NCBI GenBank assembly: GCA_943914555.1
Contig: CALUCM010000037.1
Span: 1-6,372 of the forward strand
Origin: an uncultured Francisella sp.
Lineage (GTDB): Bacteria; Pseudomonadota; Gammaproteobacteria; Burkholderiales; Neisseriaceae
Reading direction: 5' to 3'
Length of the DNA: 6,372 nucleotides
This document shows positions 1-6,372 of this stretch, in pieces; position 1 is the first letter of the stretch, and every line of letters begins with the position of its first letter. The notes under the pieces are model-generated. The model had not been told where the DNA came from, did not search any database, and worked only from the letters and a program-made list of their open reading frames with translations. The position numbers and the translations under genes are program-made.

Positions 1-366
1 TAATTTCCCTTGCTTGCTTTGCAGTTTTATTCCTTGAGAGGCACTAAGTAAACCATTTTGATAAAGCAGTTGATCTGCGTTGATGATCAAATCATCTTGT
101 TCCAAAATTACATTATTTTCAAATAATGCACTTTCGCCCACAATTCCTGCAATACGCTTATCTGCTGTAACACGTACGCCAGATTTTTCTGGTACCACTG
201 CACCACTTGTTTTGACTTTCCCCACTGCCTGAAAGTGCCGGCCACTGTTTGTGCATGCATGCGAGACTTTGACATGATCCACTTTCCCCTGCTCTGTTGC
301 AGCCATTCCCATCCCCAAAGCCAGCAGCGGAAAAAATGACCCCCACCTTGATTTTGGTTTCAGCAA
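1..366 (-). CDS. lptD: Probable LPS-assembly outer-membrane protein LptD, N-terminal part (runs off left edge)
   Basis: An open minus-strand frame gives 122 codons from a TTG at 366-364 to the left edge. LptD is the outer-membrane barrel that, with LptE, inserts lipopolysaccharide into the outer leaflet. The start has a basic n-region (K3, K5, R7), a hydrophobic stretch FFPLLALGMGMAA at about 11-23, and a likely signal peptidase cleavage near residues 22-24. After a linker with Cys38, residues 64-115 fit the LptA/OstA-like periplasmic fold: VTAD (67-70), ALFENNVILEQ (80-90), then INADQLLYQNG (95-105). This resembles the '..INAD..G..AVFTG.V.I.QG..RLQAD' pattern of LptD. TTG is chosen because an in-frame TAG lies at 384-382, AGAGAGGT sits 4-5 nt upstream, and the next ATG (codon 19) would destroy the signal peptide. 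The divergent amgK neighbour also fits. Only the N-domain is visible, so another OstA-fold protein such as LptA or LptC remains possible, though less likely. Confidence 0.7.
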   Translation of the reverse strand, partial: MLKPKSRWGSFFPLLALGMGMAATEQGKVDHVKVSHACTNSGRHFQAVGKVKTSGAVVPEKSGVRVTADKRIAGIVGESALFENNVILEQDDLIINADQLLYQNGLLSASQGIKLQSKQGKL

Positions 367-370
367 AACT

Positions 371-378
371 ACCTCTCT
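371..378 (-). promoter_or_regulatory. Ribosome binding site deciding the TTG start of lptD
   Basis: On the minus strand AGAGAGGT precedes the TTG codon at 366-364 with 4 nt between (5 nt from the last G of GAGG). It is the only purine-rich Shine-Dalgarno-like stretch between the upstream in-frame stop (384-382) and the signal peptide, and it supports initiation at TTG. Confidence 0.6.
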
Positions 379-393
379 TACCTAAGAATGCAC

Positions 394-413
394 TAGAATG
401 AGGGGTCATTCTA
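394..413. repeat. Perfect 8-bp inverted repeat in the lptD/amgK divergent intergenic region
   Basis: TAGAATGA (394-401), a GGGG spacer (402-405) and TCATTCTA (406-413) form an exact palindrome of 8-bp arms in the 69-bp gap between the two divergent starts. Each strand carries TAGAAT, a fair match to a sigma-70 -10 hexamer, so the palindrome could hold back-to-back -10 elements. It could instead be a dimeric operator for both genes. No convincing -35 hexamer is seen at 16-18 bp on either side, and a partial extra copy of AGAATG lies at 385-390. The palindrome itself is certain; its function is inferred. Confidence 0.5.
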
Positions 414-435
414 ACCCGAAACGACATAAAACGGT

Positions 436-1422
436 ATGAGTAAAGAAAAAAAATTAGAAACATGGCTGGCTGCGCTTTATCCGCAACAGATAGCATCAAT
501 CCATTTTGCTGCACAAGATGCTGATGCGCGTCAATATTACCGTCTTCGCTTAAAAAATGGTCAATCATATATTGTGATGCAGGCGCAAGCTGAACGTATC
601 ATACCCTATATCAAGGTACAAAATATTTTTCAAGCTGTTCATGTCCCTACTATTTATCATGTTAACCAACAAGAAGGTCTCATGGTACTGCAAGACTTTG
701 GTGATAATACTTTCATTCACTTGATGCAATGTAACCCTGAACCAAGTTTTCACCAAAACCTGCTGTTAAAAGGTATAGACACGCTTATTCAATTACAAAG
801 CTCTTCACAAGAAGGACGACTTCCTCCTTATCAGAATGCTGTACTCGAAGAAGAAATGGACTTATTTGTTAACTGGTGTCTTCCTTACTATTTCAAATGC
901 TCTTCTCTTTCATTAGCAGAGCAACAGATATGGCGCTCTGTCAAAGGGCTAATTATTCAGCAAATTGCTCAAACATCACAGGTGTATGTCCATCGTGATT
1001 ATATCGTGCGTAACCTAATGTTATTACATGACAATAATGTCGGAGTCATTGATTTTCAGGATGCCTTGTGGGGTAGTATTTGCTATGACTTGGTCTCTCT
1101 TACTAAAGATGCCTTCTTTAGTTGGGATGAATCGCTTATTTTAGATGTGGTAATCCGCTATTGGCAAAAAGCAAAGCAAGCAGGATTGCCAGTGGATCAC
1201 TCTTTTGACGATTTTTACCGACATTACGAATGGATGGGCATTCAACGGCATCTCAAAGTCGCTGGTATTTTTGCGCGTTTAAAAGTGAGAGATAACAAAA
1301 TACTTTATTTTGACGAAATACCGCGTTTTATTGATTATTTAAAGAAAACCTGCCAACGTTATAGCAAACTGCACGGCCTGTATCAGTTGCTGCTGACATT
1401 AGAAAAATCCGATGGCCACTAG
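436..1422 (+). CDS. amgK: AmgK-type N-acetylmuramate/N-acetylglucosamine anomeric kinase (aminoglycoside phosphotransferase fold)
   Basis: A complete 328-residue protein of usual family length. AmgK phosphorylates the anomeric hydroxyl of MurNAc and GlcNAc in the cytoplasm. The product is taken by the uridylyltransferase MurU, giving a recycling route to UDP-MurNAc that bypasses de novo synthesis (known from Pseudomonas). The N-terminus (LETWLAAL, then DADARQYYRLRL at 29-40) matches the family's start. The catalytic loop is VHRDYIVRN (185-193), with catalytic D188 and N193, and the metal-binding segment is VIDFQDALWG (204-213) followed by CYDLVSLTKD (216-225). The late MGIQRHLKVAGIFARL (267-282) is a strong AmgK hallmark. 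No good Shine-Dalgarno precedes the ATG, but no better in-frame start exists. Codons 4-6 contain a run of eight A (446-453). It is divergent from lptD, and murU is not downstream. Without a murU the substrate assignment rests on sequence similarity to the family alone. Confidence 0.92.
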   Translation: MSKEKKLETWLAALYPQQIASIHFAAQDADARQYYRLRLKNGQSYIVMQAQAERIIPYIKVQNIFQAVHVPTIYHVNQQEGLMVLQDFGDNTFIHLMQCNPEPSFHQNLLLKGIDTLIQLQSSSQEGRLPPYQNAVLEEEMDLFVNWCLPYYFKCSSLSLAEQQIWRSVKGLIIQQIAQTSQVYVHRDYIVRNLMLLHDNNVGVIDFQDALWGSICYDLVSLTKDAFFSWDESLILDVVIRYWQKAKQAGLPVDHSFDDFYRHYEWMGIQRHLKVAGIFARLKVRDNKILYFDEIPRFIDYLKKTCQRYSKLHGLYQLLLTLEKSDGH

Positions 1423-1439
1423 CTAAAAAGTGGTTCTCT

Positions 1440-2909
1440 TTAAGGAGAAGAGTACGAGGCTTGCGTACTGTTCTTTAACTTTGCGGCAGATTGGGGTTCC
1501 TTCCCTTCTCGCCAGCCACCGCCCAATGCTTGATACAGATTGACCATCGCATGTAGCCCTTCTAACTGACTACGTATCAGCTCTTCCTCGGCCTTAAGTT
1601 GCTCTATCTCATTCATTAATACTTCATCATAGGTGATTTCACCATAGTGAAAGAGCTTACGACTATCTTTCACACGCTTACCAAGTGCCTGATTGGCTTT
1701 CTTAAGAGAAGCAACATTCTTATCATAAGCAGCACACAGGTGGTAACTACTATCAACTTCACGCAATGTATTTAACAAAGTCTGATTGTATTCTTCAATC
1801 GCTCCTTTGACCTGAGAATCGGCGATCTTAACTCGATCAATCAGCTGGTAATAGCCAGGGAAAATAGGAAGTTGCACCCCAACCCCATATAAAGGTCCTT
1901 TTAGCAGCCCTTTTAGCAAAGAACCGACAGTGATCTTGCCATCTGACAACATAAAATTAATAGTAAATTTAGGCAGCAAATCTGATCTAGCAGCTTTAGC
2001 ACTTTCTAACAAAGATTGGATAAGACGTTCTTTAGCCAATAAATCTGGGCGACGGTACAGCAAATCTCCTGGATGAAAACCAGTAGGCAAAGTAGGTCTA
2101 TGATTTAACGTCTGCAAGCGATAAGGCACATGAAATCCTTGAGGAACTTTTCCAATCAATACCGCCATATTTTTATCAATATCATCAAGCTTCGCATCTA
2201 ATAATGGCCTTTCTGATTGTAATTGCGCAATCTTGGCCTTGATTTGGCTGATTTTATTAATACTAGTTTGACCCGCTTCAAAACGCTTTTGCGTATAAAA
2301 AAGTAGCTGCTGTAATACTGATAAGACCTTATCACTGATCTCTTTTTGATAATTTGTAGCAATGCCATCAAAATAATTTTGAGCAATTTTGCCGGCTAAC
2401 ATCATTTGATTAGCATACAGCATTTCTTGGGCGCTCAACATCTTATAGTAAGCAGATTTGGTTTTGAAATGATTGCCCATAAAATCCAAAGACCACTGCC
2501 CCGCTATCGCTACGCGTTGCAAACGAGGATGAGGAAGAGACTCATCACCCTCACCAAGTAAAGGTAATTCTGAGATTGTAAAATCACTATTCATCCAACT
2601 GCGTTTGCCCATAAGTCCTGTCATTGGCCATAAGCTATTTCGAGTAATGCGATGAAATGCATCAGCCATGTTAATGCGCTCTTGCACCACCTGCACAGAA
2701 TGGCTGTGTGTTAATCCTTCTGTAATCAGTCGACTTAACACGGGGTCATGCCACTCATCCCACCAATGGCTTAGATCGACATGGTAAGATGATAGGCCTC
2801 TCACATTATCAAACCCTCTTGGCAAATCCAAAGATGCTTTTTGCGGTAAAGGCAACGTATGACATGCAGAAAGGATCAGCAATGCAGCAAAATATCGATA
2901 CGGTTTCAT
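1440..2909 (-). CDS. Outer-membrane efflux lipoprotein, TolC/NodT family (outer-membrane factor of the exporter)
   Basis: A 489-residue protein at the usual NodT-family length. Such proteins form trimeric barrel-and-tunnel channels that carry substrate from an inner-membrane pump through the outer membrane. The signal MKPYRYFAALLILSAC has a clear lipobox (LSAC) with acylated Cys16. Family motifs follow: HWWDEWHDPVLSRLI (48-62), the repeat-boundary LLYRRPDLLAKERL (283-296) with a downstream RSDLLPKF (308-315), a helical hairpin region rich in heptad-like Leu/Ala/Gln (about 160-250 and 360-455), and the terminal LYQALGGGW (458-466). A polar 23-residue tail ends it. The start at 2909 is chosen because TGAGGA sits 5 nt upstream; an ATG at 2921, overlapping the permease stop as TAATG, would add MRIF but has a weak binding site. 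As the last gene of the operon it should supply the exit duct for the two pump proteins upstream. No specific gene name is justified. Confidence 0.92.
   Translation of the reverse strand: MKPYRYFAALLILSACHTLPLPQKASLDLPRGFDNVRGLSSYHVDLSHWWDEWHDPVLSRLITEGLTHSHSVQVVQERINMADAFHRITRNSLWPMTGLMGKRSWMNSDFTISELPLLGEGDESLPHPRLQRVAIAGQWSLDFMGNHFKTKSAYYKMLSAQEMLYANQMMLAGKIAQNYFDGIATNYQKEISDKVLSVLQQLLFYTQKRFEAGQTSINKISQIKAKIAQLQSERPLLDAKLDDIDKNMAVLIGKVPQGFHVPYRLQTLNHRPTLPTGFHPGDLLYRRPDLLAKERLIQSLLESAKAARSDLLPKFTINFMLSDGKITVGSLLKGLLKGPLYGVGVQLPIFPGYYQLIDRVKIADSQVKGAIEEYNQTLLNTLREVDSSYHLCAAYDKNVASLKKANQALGKRVKDSRKLFHYGEITYDEVLMNEIEQLKAEEELIRSQLEGLHAMVNLYQALGGGWREGKEPQSAAKLKNSTQASYSSP
1446..1474. terminator. 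Candidate bidirectional terminator hairpin between convergent amgK and the export operon
   Basis: AGAAGAGTACG (1446-1456) and CGTACTGTTCT (1464-1474) can pair as 11-nt arms with a single G-G mismatch around a 7-nt loop; the inner six pairs (AGTACG/CGTACT) are perfect. It begins 24 bp after the amgK stop and lies within the last codons of the convergent outer-membrane factor gene. For amgK transcripts the hairpin is followed by only a short T-rich stretch (TTTAACTTT). For the opposite direction a TTTTT run comes some 18 nt later, so the tail is poor on both sides. Placement at a convergent junction supports the call; the weak U-tract argues against a strong intrinsic terminator. Confidence 0.3.
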
Positions 2910-2914
2910 GAAAA

Positions 2915-2921
2915 TCCTCAT
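2915..2921 (-). promoter_or_regulatory. Translational coupling site: permease stop, ATG and Shine-Dalgarno of the outer-membrane factor gene
   Basis: Minus-strand reading TAATGAGGA places the permease stop (2923-2921) overlapping a possible ATG by one base. It also supplies an AGGA (2918-2915) spaced 5 nt from the preferred ATG at 2909-2907. Ribosomes ending the permease can therefore re-initiate on the lipoprotein gene. Confidence 0.55.
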
Positions 2922-4066
2922 TAGTTTTGTTTCTGCAACATGGTTCTAAATCGCAATAAGGCAAAAGTGAAAAATATCAGCCCGTAAGCCAATAAAATTA
3001 ACAGTGAAGTGAAAATAGCAGAAAACCCGCTGCCTCTAAATACCAAGTCCTGTACATTATAGACAAAATGTGTGGTCGGCAAGAATTTGACGATTGTTTG
3101 CACTGTTGGACTCATTGCCTCCACTGGAGATGCTCCTCCGGAGGTAAAATGTGTGACCATAATAAAAGGAGTAACTATAAAACCAAACTGTGGTGTAGAA
3201 GGAGTTAAAGTTGCTAAAAACATTCCCACAGAAGTGGCGGCAAAAATATAAGCCCAGCAGGAAAAAAGTATCCATAAAAAAGAACCATTAATATCCACAC
3301 CTAACCACCAATGCAATACACCGTATAGAGAGACCATGGCTGCTATCAAGATGACTAGGCCATTGGCAATAATTTTTGCCAAAGCAATTTCTAATACATT
3401 CACTGGCATGACAAGCAAATGTTCGATAGTACCGTGTTCTTTTTCACGAATAACCGCAGAACCAACTAAAATTAAAGAAAGCAAGGTGATATCCATCACC
3501 AATTGCATGACCGCACTGTATCGCCCTGATTCTCCTACACGATCAAAGAAAACACGGGTATTTTCTTTGACCGGCATTGCGCTATCTGTGCTAGTGGCTT
3601 TATAAAACTGTAAAAGCGCCTGTGTAAACAAACGCTGGATATAAATAGTACCAATACCTGCTTGAGTGATAGAAGTTGCATCCACCAGAAGTTGAATCTT
3701 ACTTGGTTGAGAATAAAGTATATTTTTCTCAAAATTACGTGGAACATGCACCGTAAAAATATATTTTCCATTGTTAATCTCTTCATTAATATGATGTGGA
3801 TCAACGTACTGGGCATGTTTAAAATAAGGTGGACGCAATGCATCAATCATGTGTTCTGATAATGCTGAGTGATCCTCATCAATTATTCCCACGGAAGCAT
3901 TTTTCACTTCTGAAGCTACCTGATGAAAGACATTGACAATGACAAAAGTAAATACAATCACAATCATCACAATAAGTGGAATATCACTCAATAAACTTTT
4001 TAGTTCCTTGTAACCCAAGGCCAAAATATTGGCTACCATCTGCTTTAATTCATGAAACCCTATCAT
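2921..4066 (-). CDS. yhhJ: ABC-2 type inner-membrane permease, YhhJ family
   Basis: A complete 381-residue permease with the ABC-2 (drug exporter) layout: a cytoplasmic N-terminus, TM1 at about 30-48, a periplasmic domain at about 49-185, then five more membrane segments at roughly 186-206, 226-250, 262-286, 292-310 and 350-372. The periplasmic domain holds VGIIDEDHSALSEHMI (59-74), typical of the family. IREKEHGTIEHLLVMP (206-221) is the cytoplasmic coupling segment. GGASPVEAMSP (310-320) with FLPTTHFV (328-335) is the conserved C-terminal ABC-2 signature. It has no ATPase domain, so it depends on the ATPase protein encoded 2 nt upstream. It probably forms a heterodimer with that protein's own membrane domain, as proposed for E. 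coli YhhJ and RbbA. A good AGGAAA site (4079-4074) lies 7 nt before the ATG, inside the end of the upstream gene. Substrate unknown. Confidence 0.93.
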   Translation of the reverse strand: MIGFHELKQMVANILALGYKELKSLLSDIPLIVMIVIVFTFVIVNVFHQVASEVKNASVGIIDEDHSALSEHMIDALRPPYFKHAQYVDPHHINEEINNGKYIFTVHVPRNFEKNILYSQPSKIQLLVDATSITQAGIGTIYIQRLFTQALLQFYKATSTDSAMPVKENTRVFFDRVGESGRYSAVMQLVMDITLLSLILVGSAVIREKEHGTIEHLLVMPVNVLEIALAKIIANGLVILIAAMVSLYGVLHWWLGVDINGSFLWILFSCWAYIFAATSVGMFLATLTPSTPQFGFIVTPFIMVTHFTSGGASPVEAMSPTVQTIVKFLPTTHFVYNVQDLVFRGSGFSAIFTSLLILLAYGLIFFTFALLRFRTMLQKQN

Positions 4067-4068
4067 TT

Positions 4069-6372
4069 TTAAGTTTCCTGTTTCTTAAGAAGCATTCCAG
4101 CCAGTAATATGTACACAATAGCAAAAGCCAATAGCATTAAATAAGGTAGCCATAAGTCATTAATCCCCAAGCCTTTATTAAATACCCCAAGACTGATTCT
4201 CTGAAACCATGATGCAGGAAAAAGAATACCAATCCAATAACCAATCCCAGTTAAAGTAGACACAGGGTAGATCAAACCAGAAAAATTAGCAGTGGGAATT
4301 AAAGCAACAATAGACGCCATAAATAGCACCACGATTTGCGTGTTGGCAAAAGCAGATAACAACAACCCCAAGGCAGAAACTGCTAATAAATAAAAAATGA
4401 CACCCACTAGTAACGCAATCAGCGAACCTTGATACGGCACTGCAAAAAACAATACCGAGAAAGAAATCAAAAATAGAGCACTAAAAAAAGCCAATACCAC
4501 ATAAGGAAGCTGCTTACCTAACAAATATTGCAATGGCTGTACTGAAGAACAGTAAAAATTGATGATCGAACCTTTTTCTTTTTCACGTACAATCCCCAAT
4601 GCAGTCAACATGATGGTCATCAAAATCAAAGACAGCATGATCATCCCCGGTACAATGGCATAAACCGTCTTGAATTCAGGATTATACATAAAGCGTTGCT
4701 CAATAAAATTGGGTAATGAACGTGGATGCTCTAGAACCTGATTGTTTTTTAAATAACGGGTGTTATATTGCAGCATAATTCCTGAAATATATTCTTTGAT
4801 GGTAGAGGCCTTAAATGACTGTGCTCCATCAATCATAAAGTCAACACTGGGCTGTAGACGACGATTTAAATCTTTACCATAATTCGCCGGGATATGGATA
4901 AGCAAATCCACATCACGCTTTTTCAGTTCATCATACGCTCTAGAAAATGTCGGAATCTGTGACACCTGGTTAAAATAGCGAGAACCATCAAAAGCCTGAA
5001 TTAAATCAGCACTCAAAGAAGTATGATCATCATCGACCACAGCAAAGCGAATATTTTCGATATCAAATGAAATACAGGCCACTGCGGTCATCAACAACAT
5101 CAATGGTCCCAAAAAGGTAAAGGCGATACGCACTCTATCACGCATCAGCTCCCTAATTTCACGATAAGCAAATACTGCCACCATATCAAACCAGCCTAGC
5201 GCACTATTTCGCAAGCTCCCTTTTTGAGCATGATTTGTCTCTTCTATCAATTCTTGGATCTCATCTACGTGGACGGTTTCCAACACTGATTTTTGTCCAT
5301 GCGCTTGTAATAGATAATGAATAAAAGCATCTTCTAAATTATTTGCTCCAGCTTTTTCTTTTAGCTCATCAGCTGAGCCCATAGCCAGCACTTTTCCTTC
5401 ATCCATGAAAGAAATACGATCACAACGCTGAGCCTCATTCATAAAATGTGTGGAAACAAAAATGGTAATGCGATCTTGGCGAGAAAGATTCATCAAATAT
5501 TGCCAAAACATATCACGTGCCACAGGATCAACCCCTGAAGTTGGTTCATCTAGAATCAATACCTCCGGTTGATGCAAGCAGGCAGCAGCAAGCTGTAAGC
5601 GTTGCTGAATCCCTAGAGAAACTTCAGAAGGCTTAATATCGGCAACATGCAAAAGATCAAAGCGTGTGAGCGCTTCTTGTATCATATCTGCCTGTTTGCT
5701 TGCTGGTAAACGGTAAAGTTTGGCGTGCAATTGCAGATTTTCTTTTATGGTGAGCTCTTCGTATAGGGAAAACAATTGCGACATATAACCAATTTTCATC
5801 TTGGTGGCATCATTGGTTTTTTCTACTGGCTGTCCAAGCAAAACTGCACTGCCCGAGTCAGCTGTTAACAATCCAGTGAGCATTTTCATGGTAGTGGTCT
5901 TACCGCAGCCATTGGAGCCTAAAAAACCAAAGATTTCTCCTCGCTCAATAGAAAAACTCACCCCGTCCACAGCAGTAAAATGACCAAACCTTTTGACCAA
6001 GTTGTGTGCTTGAATTACCGCTTCTTCGCCCTCTTTTTTTACAAAGGGTGTCATTACCAAATGTCGATCCGCTTGATACGATTCTGGCAAATGCTTCACA
6101 AACGCTTCTTCTACTGACTGAGACTCGCTTGTTAATAGTAACTCTTCTAGCTTTTCATTGAAAATAAGCTGCCCGTTAAACAGGCCTAGCAAATGTTCGA
6201 ATTGCTCGGCTTCCTCCATATAAGCAGTGGCAACAATCATGGTCATTTCAGGACGCAGTTCACGTAATTTACCAATCAGTAGCCAAAACTGCCGTCGTGA
6301 CAATGGGTCCACCCCAGTTGTGGGCTCATCTAATATCAAAATTTCTGGATCATAAACCAAAGCACAGCAGAG
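4069..6372 (-). CDS. rbbA: RbbA (YhiH)-type ABC transporter: two ATPase domains fused to an ABC-2 permease, N-terminus missing (runs off right edge)
   Basis: The visible 767 residues (numbered from the right edge) begin in the first ATPase domain, just after its signature motif, with LCCAL then Walker B LILDE and TTGVDP. E. coli RbbA is about 910 residues, so some 150 are missing. The second ATPase domain is complete: Walker A GSNGCGKTTT (152-161), Q-loop in YMSQLF (196-201), signature SLGIQQR (252-258, degenerate LSGGQ), Walker B VLILDE (271-276), and H-loop VSTHF (306-310). The first domain has VATAY (47-51) where the switch histidine would be, so its site may be impaired. The permease domain follows: TM1 at about 415-435, a periplasmic domain with VVDDDHTSLS (445-454), VREKEKGSI (595-603), then several membrane segments to the LLKKQET end. 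E. coli RbbA has been described as ribosome-associated, but this neighbourhood points to export. It leads the visible operon. Confidence 0.95.
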   Translation of the reverse strand, partial: LCCALVYDPEILILDEPTTGVDPLSRRQFWLLIGKLRELRPEMTMIVATAYMEEAEQFEHLLGLFNGQLIFNEKLEELLLTSESQSVEEAFVKHLPESYQADRHLVMTPFVKKEGEEAVIQAHNLVKRFGHFTAVDGVSFSIERGEIFGFLGSNGCGKTTTMKMLTGLLTADSGSAVLLGQPVEKTNDATKMKIGYMSQLFSLYEELTIKENLQLHAKLYRLPASKQADMIQEALTRFDLLHVADIKPSEVSLGIQQRLQLAAACLHQPEVLILDEPTSGVDPVARDMFWQYLMNLSRQDRITIFVSTHFMNEAQRCDRISFMDEGKVLAMGSADELKEKAGANNLEDAFIHYLLQAHGQKSVLETVHVDEIQELIEETNHAQKGSLRNSALGWFDMVAVFAYREIRELMRDRVRIAFTFLGPLMLLMTAVACISFDIENIRFAVVDDDHTSLSADLIQAFDGSRYFNQVSQIPTFSRAYDELKKRDVDLLIHIPANYGKDLNRRLQPSVDFMIDGAQSFKASTIKEYISGIMLQYNTRYLKNNQVLEHPRSLPNFIEQRFMYNPEFKTVYAIVPGMIMLSLILMTIMLTALGIVREKEKGSIINFYCSSVQPLQYLLGKQLPYVVLAFFSALFLISFSVLFFAVPYQGSLIALLVGVIFYLLAVSALGLLLSAFANTQIVVLFMASIVALIPTANFSGLIYPVSTLTGIGYWIGILFPASWFQRISLGVFNKGLGINDLWLPYLMLLAFAIVYILLAGMLLKKQET
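4074..4079 (-). promoter_or_regulatory. Ribosome binding site of the yhhJ-type permease gene
   Basis: AGGAAA on the minus strand lies 7 nt before the ATG at 4066 and within the last codons of the rbbA-type gene. With only 2 nt between stop and start, this indicates coupled translation and equal supply of the two pump subunits. Confidence 0.6.

Noticed and set aside
253..262. GCATGCATGC palindrome inside lptD
   Set aside because: A simple 10-bp self-complementary repeat within coding sequence with no spacing or partner sites; likely chance.
158..568. 136-codon minus-strand frame across the intergenic region and the start of amgK
   Set aside because: It overlaps both amgK and the lptD start in another frame, shows no domain or signal pattern, and the lptD frame beside it has a coherent signal peptide and OstA-like pattern.
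1423..1450. Short TTCTC/GAGAA hairpin at 1434-1449 as the terminator
   Set aside because: Only a 5-bp AT-rich stem with a 6-nt loop; the hairpin at 1446-1474 is longer and more stable and shares bases with it.
3336..3859. Two plus-strand frames (3336-3605, 3662-3859) inside the permease gene
   Set aside because: They are antisense to a strongly conserved permease, lack recognisable domains or good binding sites, and are best explained as shadows.
5801..5983. 60-codon plus-strand frame opposite the second ATPase domain
   Set aside because: It lies antisense to the Walker A region, whose codon constraints readily leave an open opposite frame.
5521..6350. Similar nucleotide stretches at the two Walker B regions of the rbbA-type gene, possibly a recent duplication
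   Set aside because: Similarity is limited to conserved protein motifs and the flanks differ widely, so this is the ancient domain duplication of the family and not a repeat element.

Overview
The window looks like chromosomal DNA of a moderately AT-rich gammaproteobacterium. The evidence is a gene for the outer-membrane LPS assembly protein LptD (N-terminus only) divergent from a cell-wall-recycling sugar kinase of the AmgK family, an arrangement also known from Pseudomonas. I cannot name the genus. Base composition and protein style would fit an intracellular or aquatic lineage such as the Legionellales, but this is inference. Nothing suggests a phage, IS element, CRISPR array or RNA gene, and no gene-free stretch exceeds 70 bp.

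Layout: (1) 1-366, minus strand, is the first 122 codons of a probable lptD starting at TTG and running off the left edge. (2) 367-435 is the divergent intergenic region, containing a perfect 8-bp inverted repeat (394-413). (3) 436-1422, plus strand, is amgK, complete with intact kinase motifs. (4) 1423-1439 separates the convergent genes, and an imperfect hairpin lies at 1446-1474. (5) 1440-6372, minus strand, is a tightly packed export operon. In transcription order it holds a large RbbA (YhiH)-type protein with two ATPase domains and a permease domain (its N-terminus lies beyond the right edge), a YhhJ-type ABC-2 permease, and an outer-membrane factor lipoprotein of the TolC/NodT family. 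The junctions are a 2-nt gap and a near-overlapping stop/start, so the three genes are almost certainly co-transcribed and translationally linked.

Taken together, the export operon reads as a tripartite envelope-spanning exporter. The two ATPase domains and the RbbA permease domain would pair with the homologous YhhJ permease in the inner membrane, and the NodT-type lipoprotein would provide the outer-membrane channel. A periplasmic adaptor (HlyD/YhiI family) is expected just upstream, past the right edge, but is not visible. The substrate cannot be read from the sequence. On the left, LptD and AmgK both serve the envelope (LPS insertion and peptidoglycan sugar recycling). The MurU partner usually found downstream of AmgK is absent here, its place taken by the convergent export operon.

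The window contains mostly recognisable families. The points most worth a second look are the exporter's own outer-membrane gene beside an rbbA-type gene, the missing switch histidine in the first ATPase domain, the orphan amgK, and the palindrome between the divergent envelope genes.
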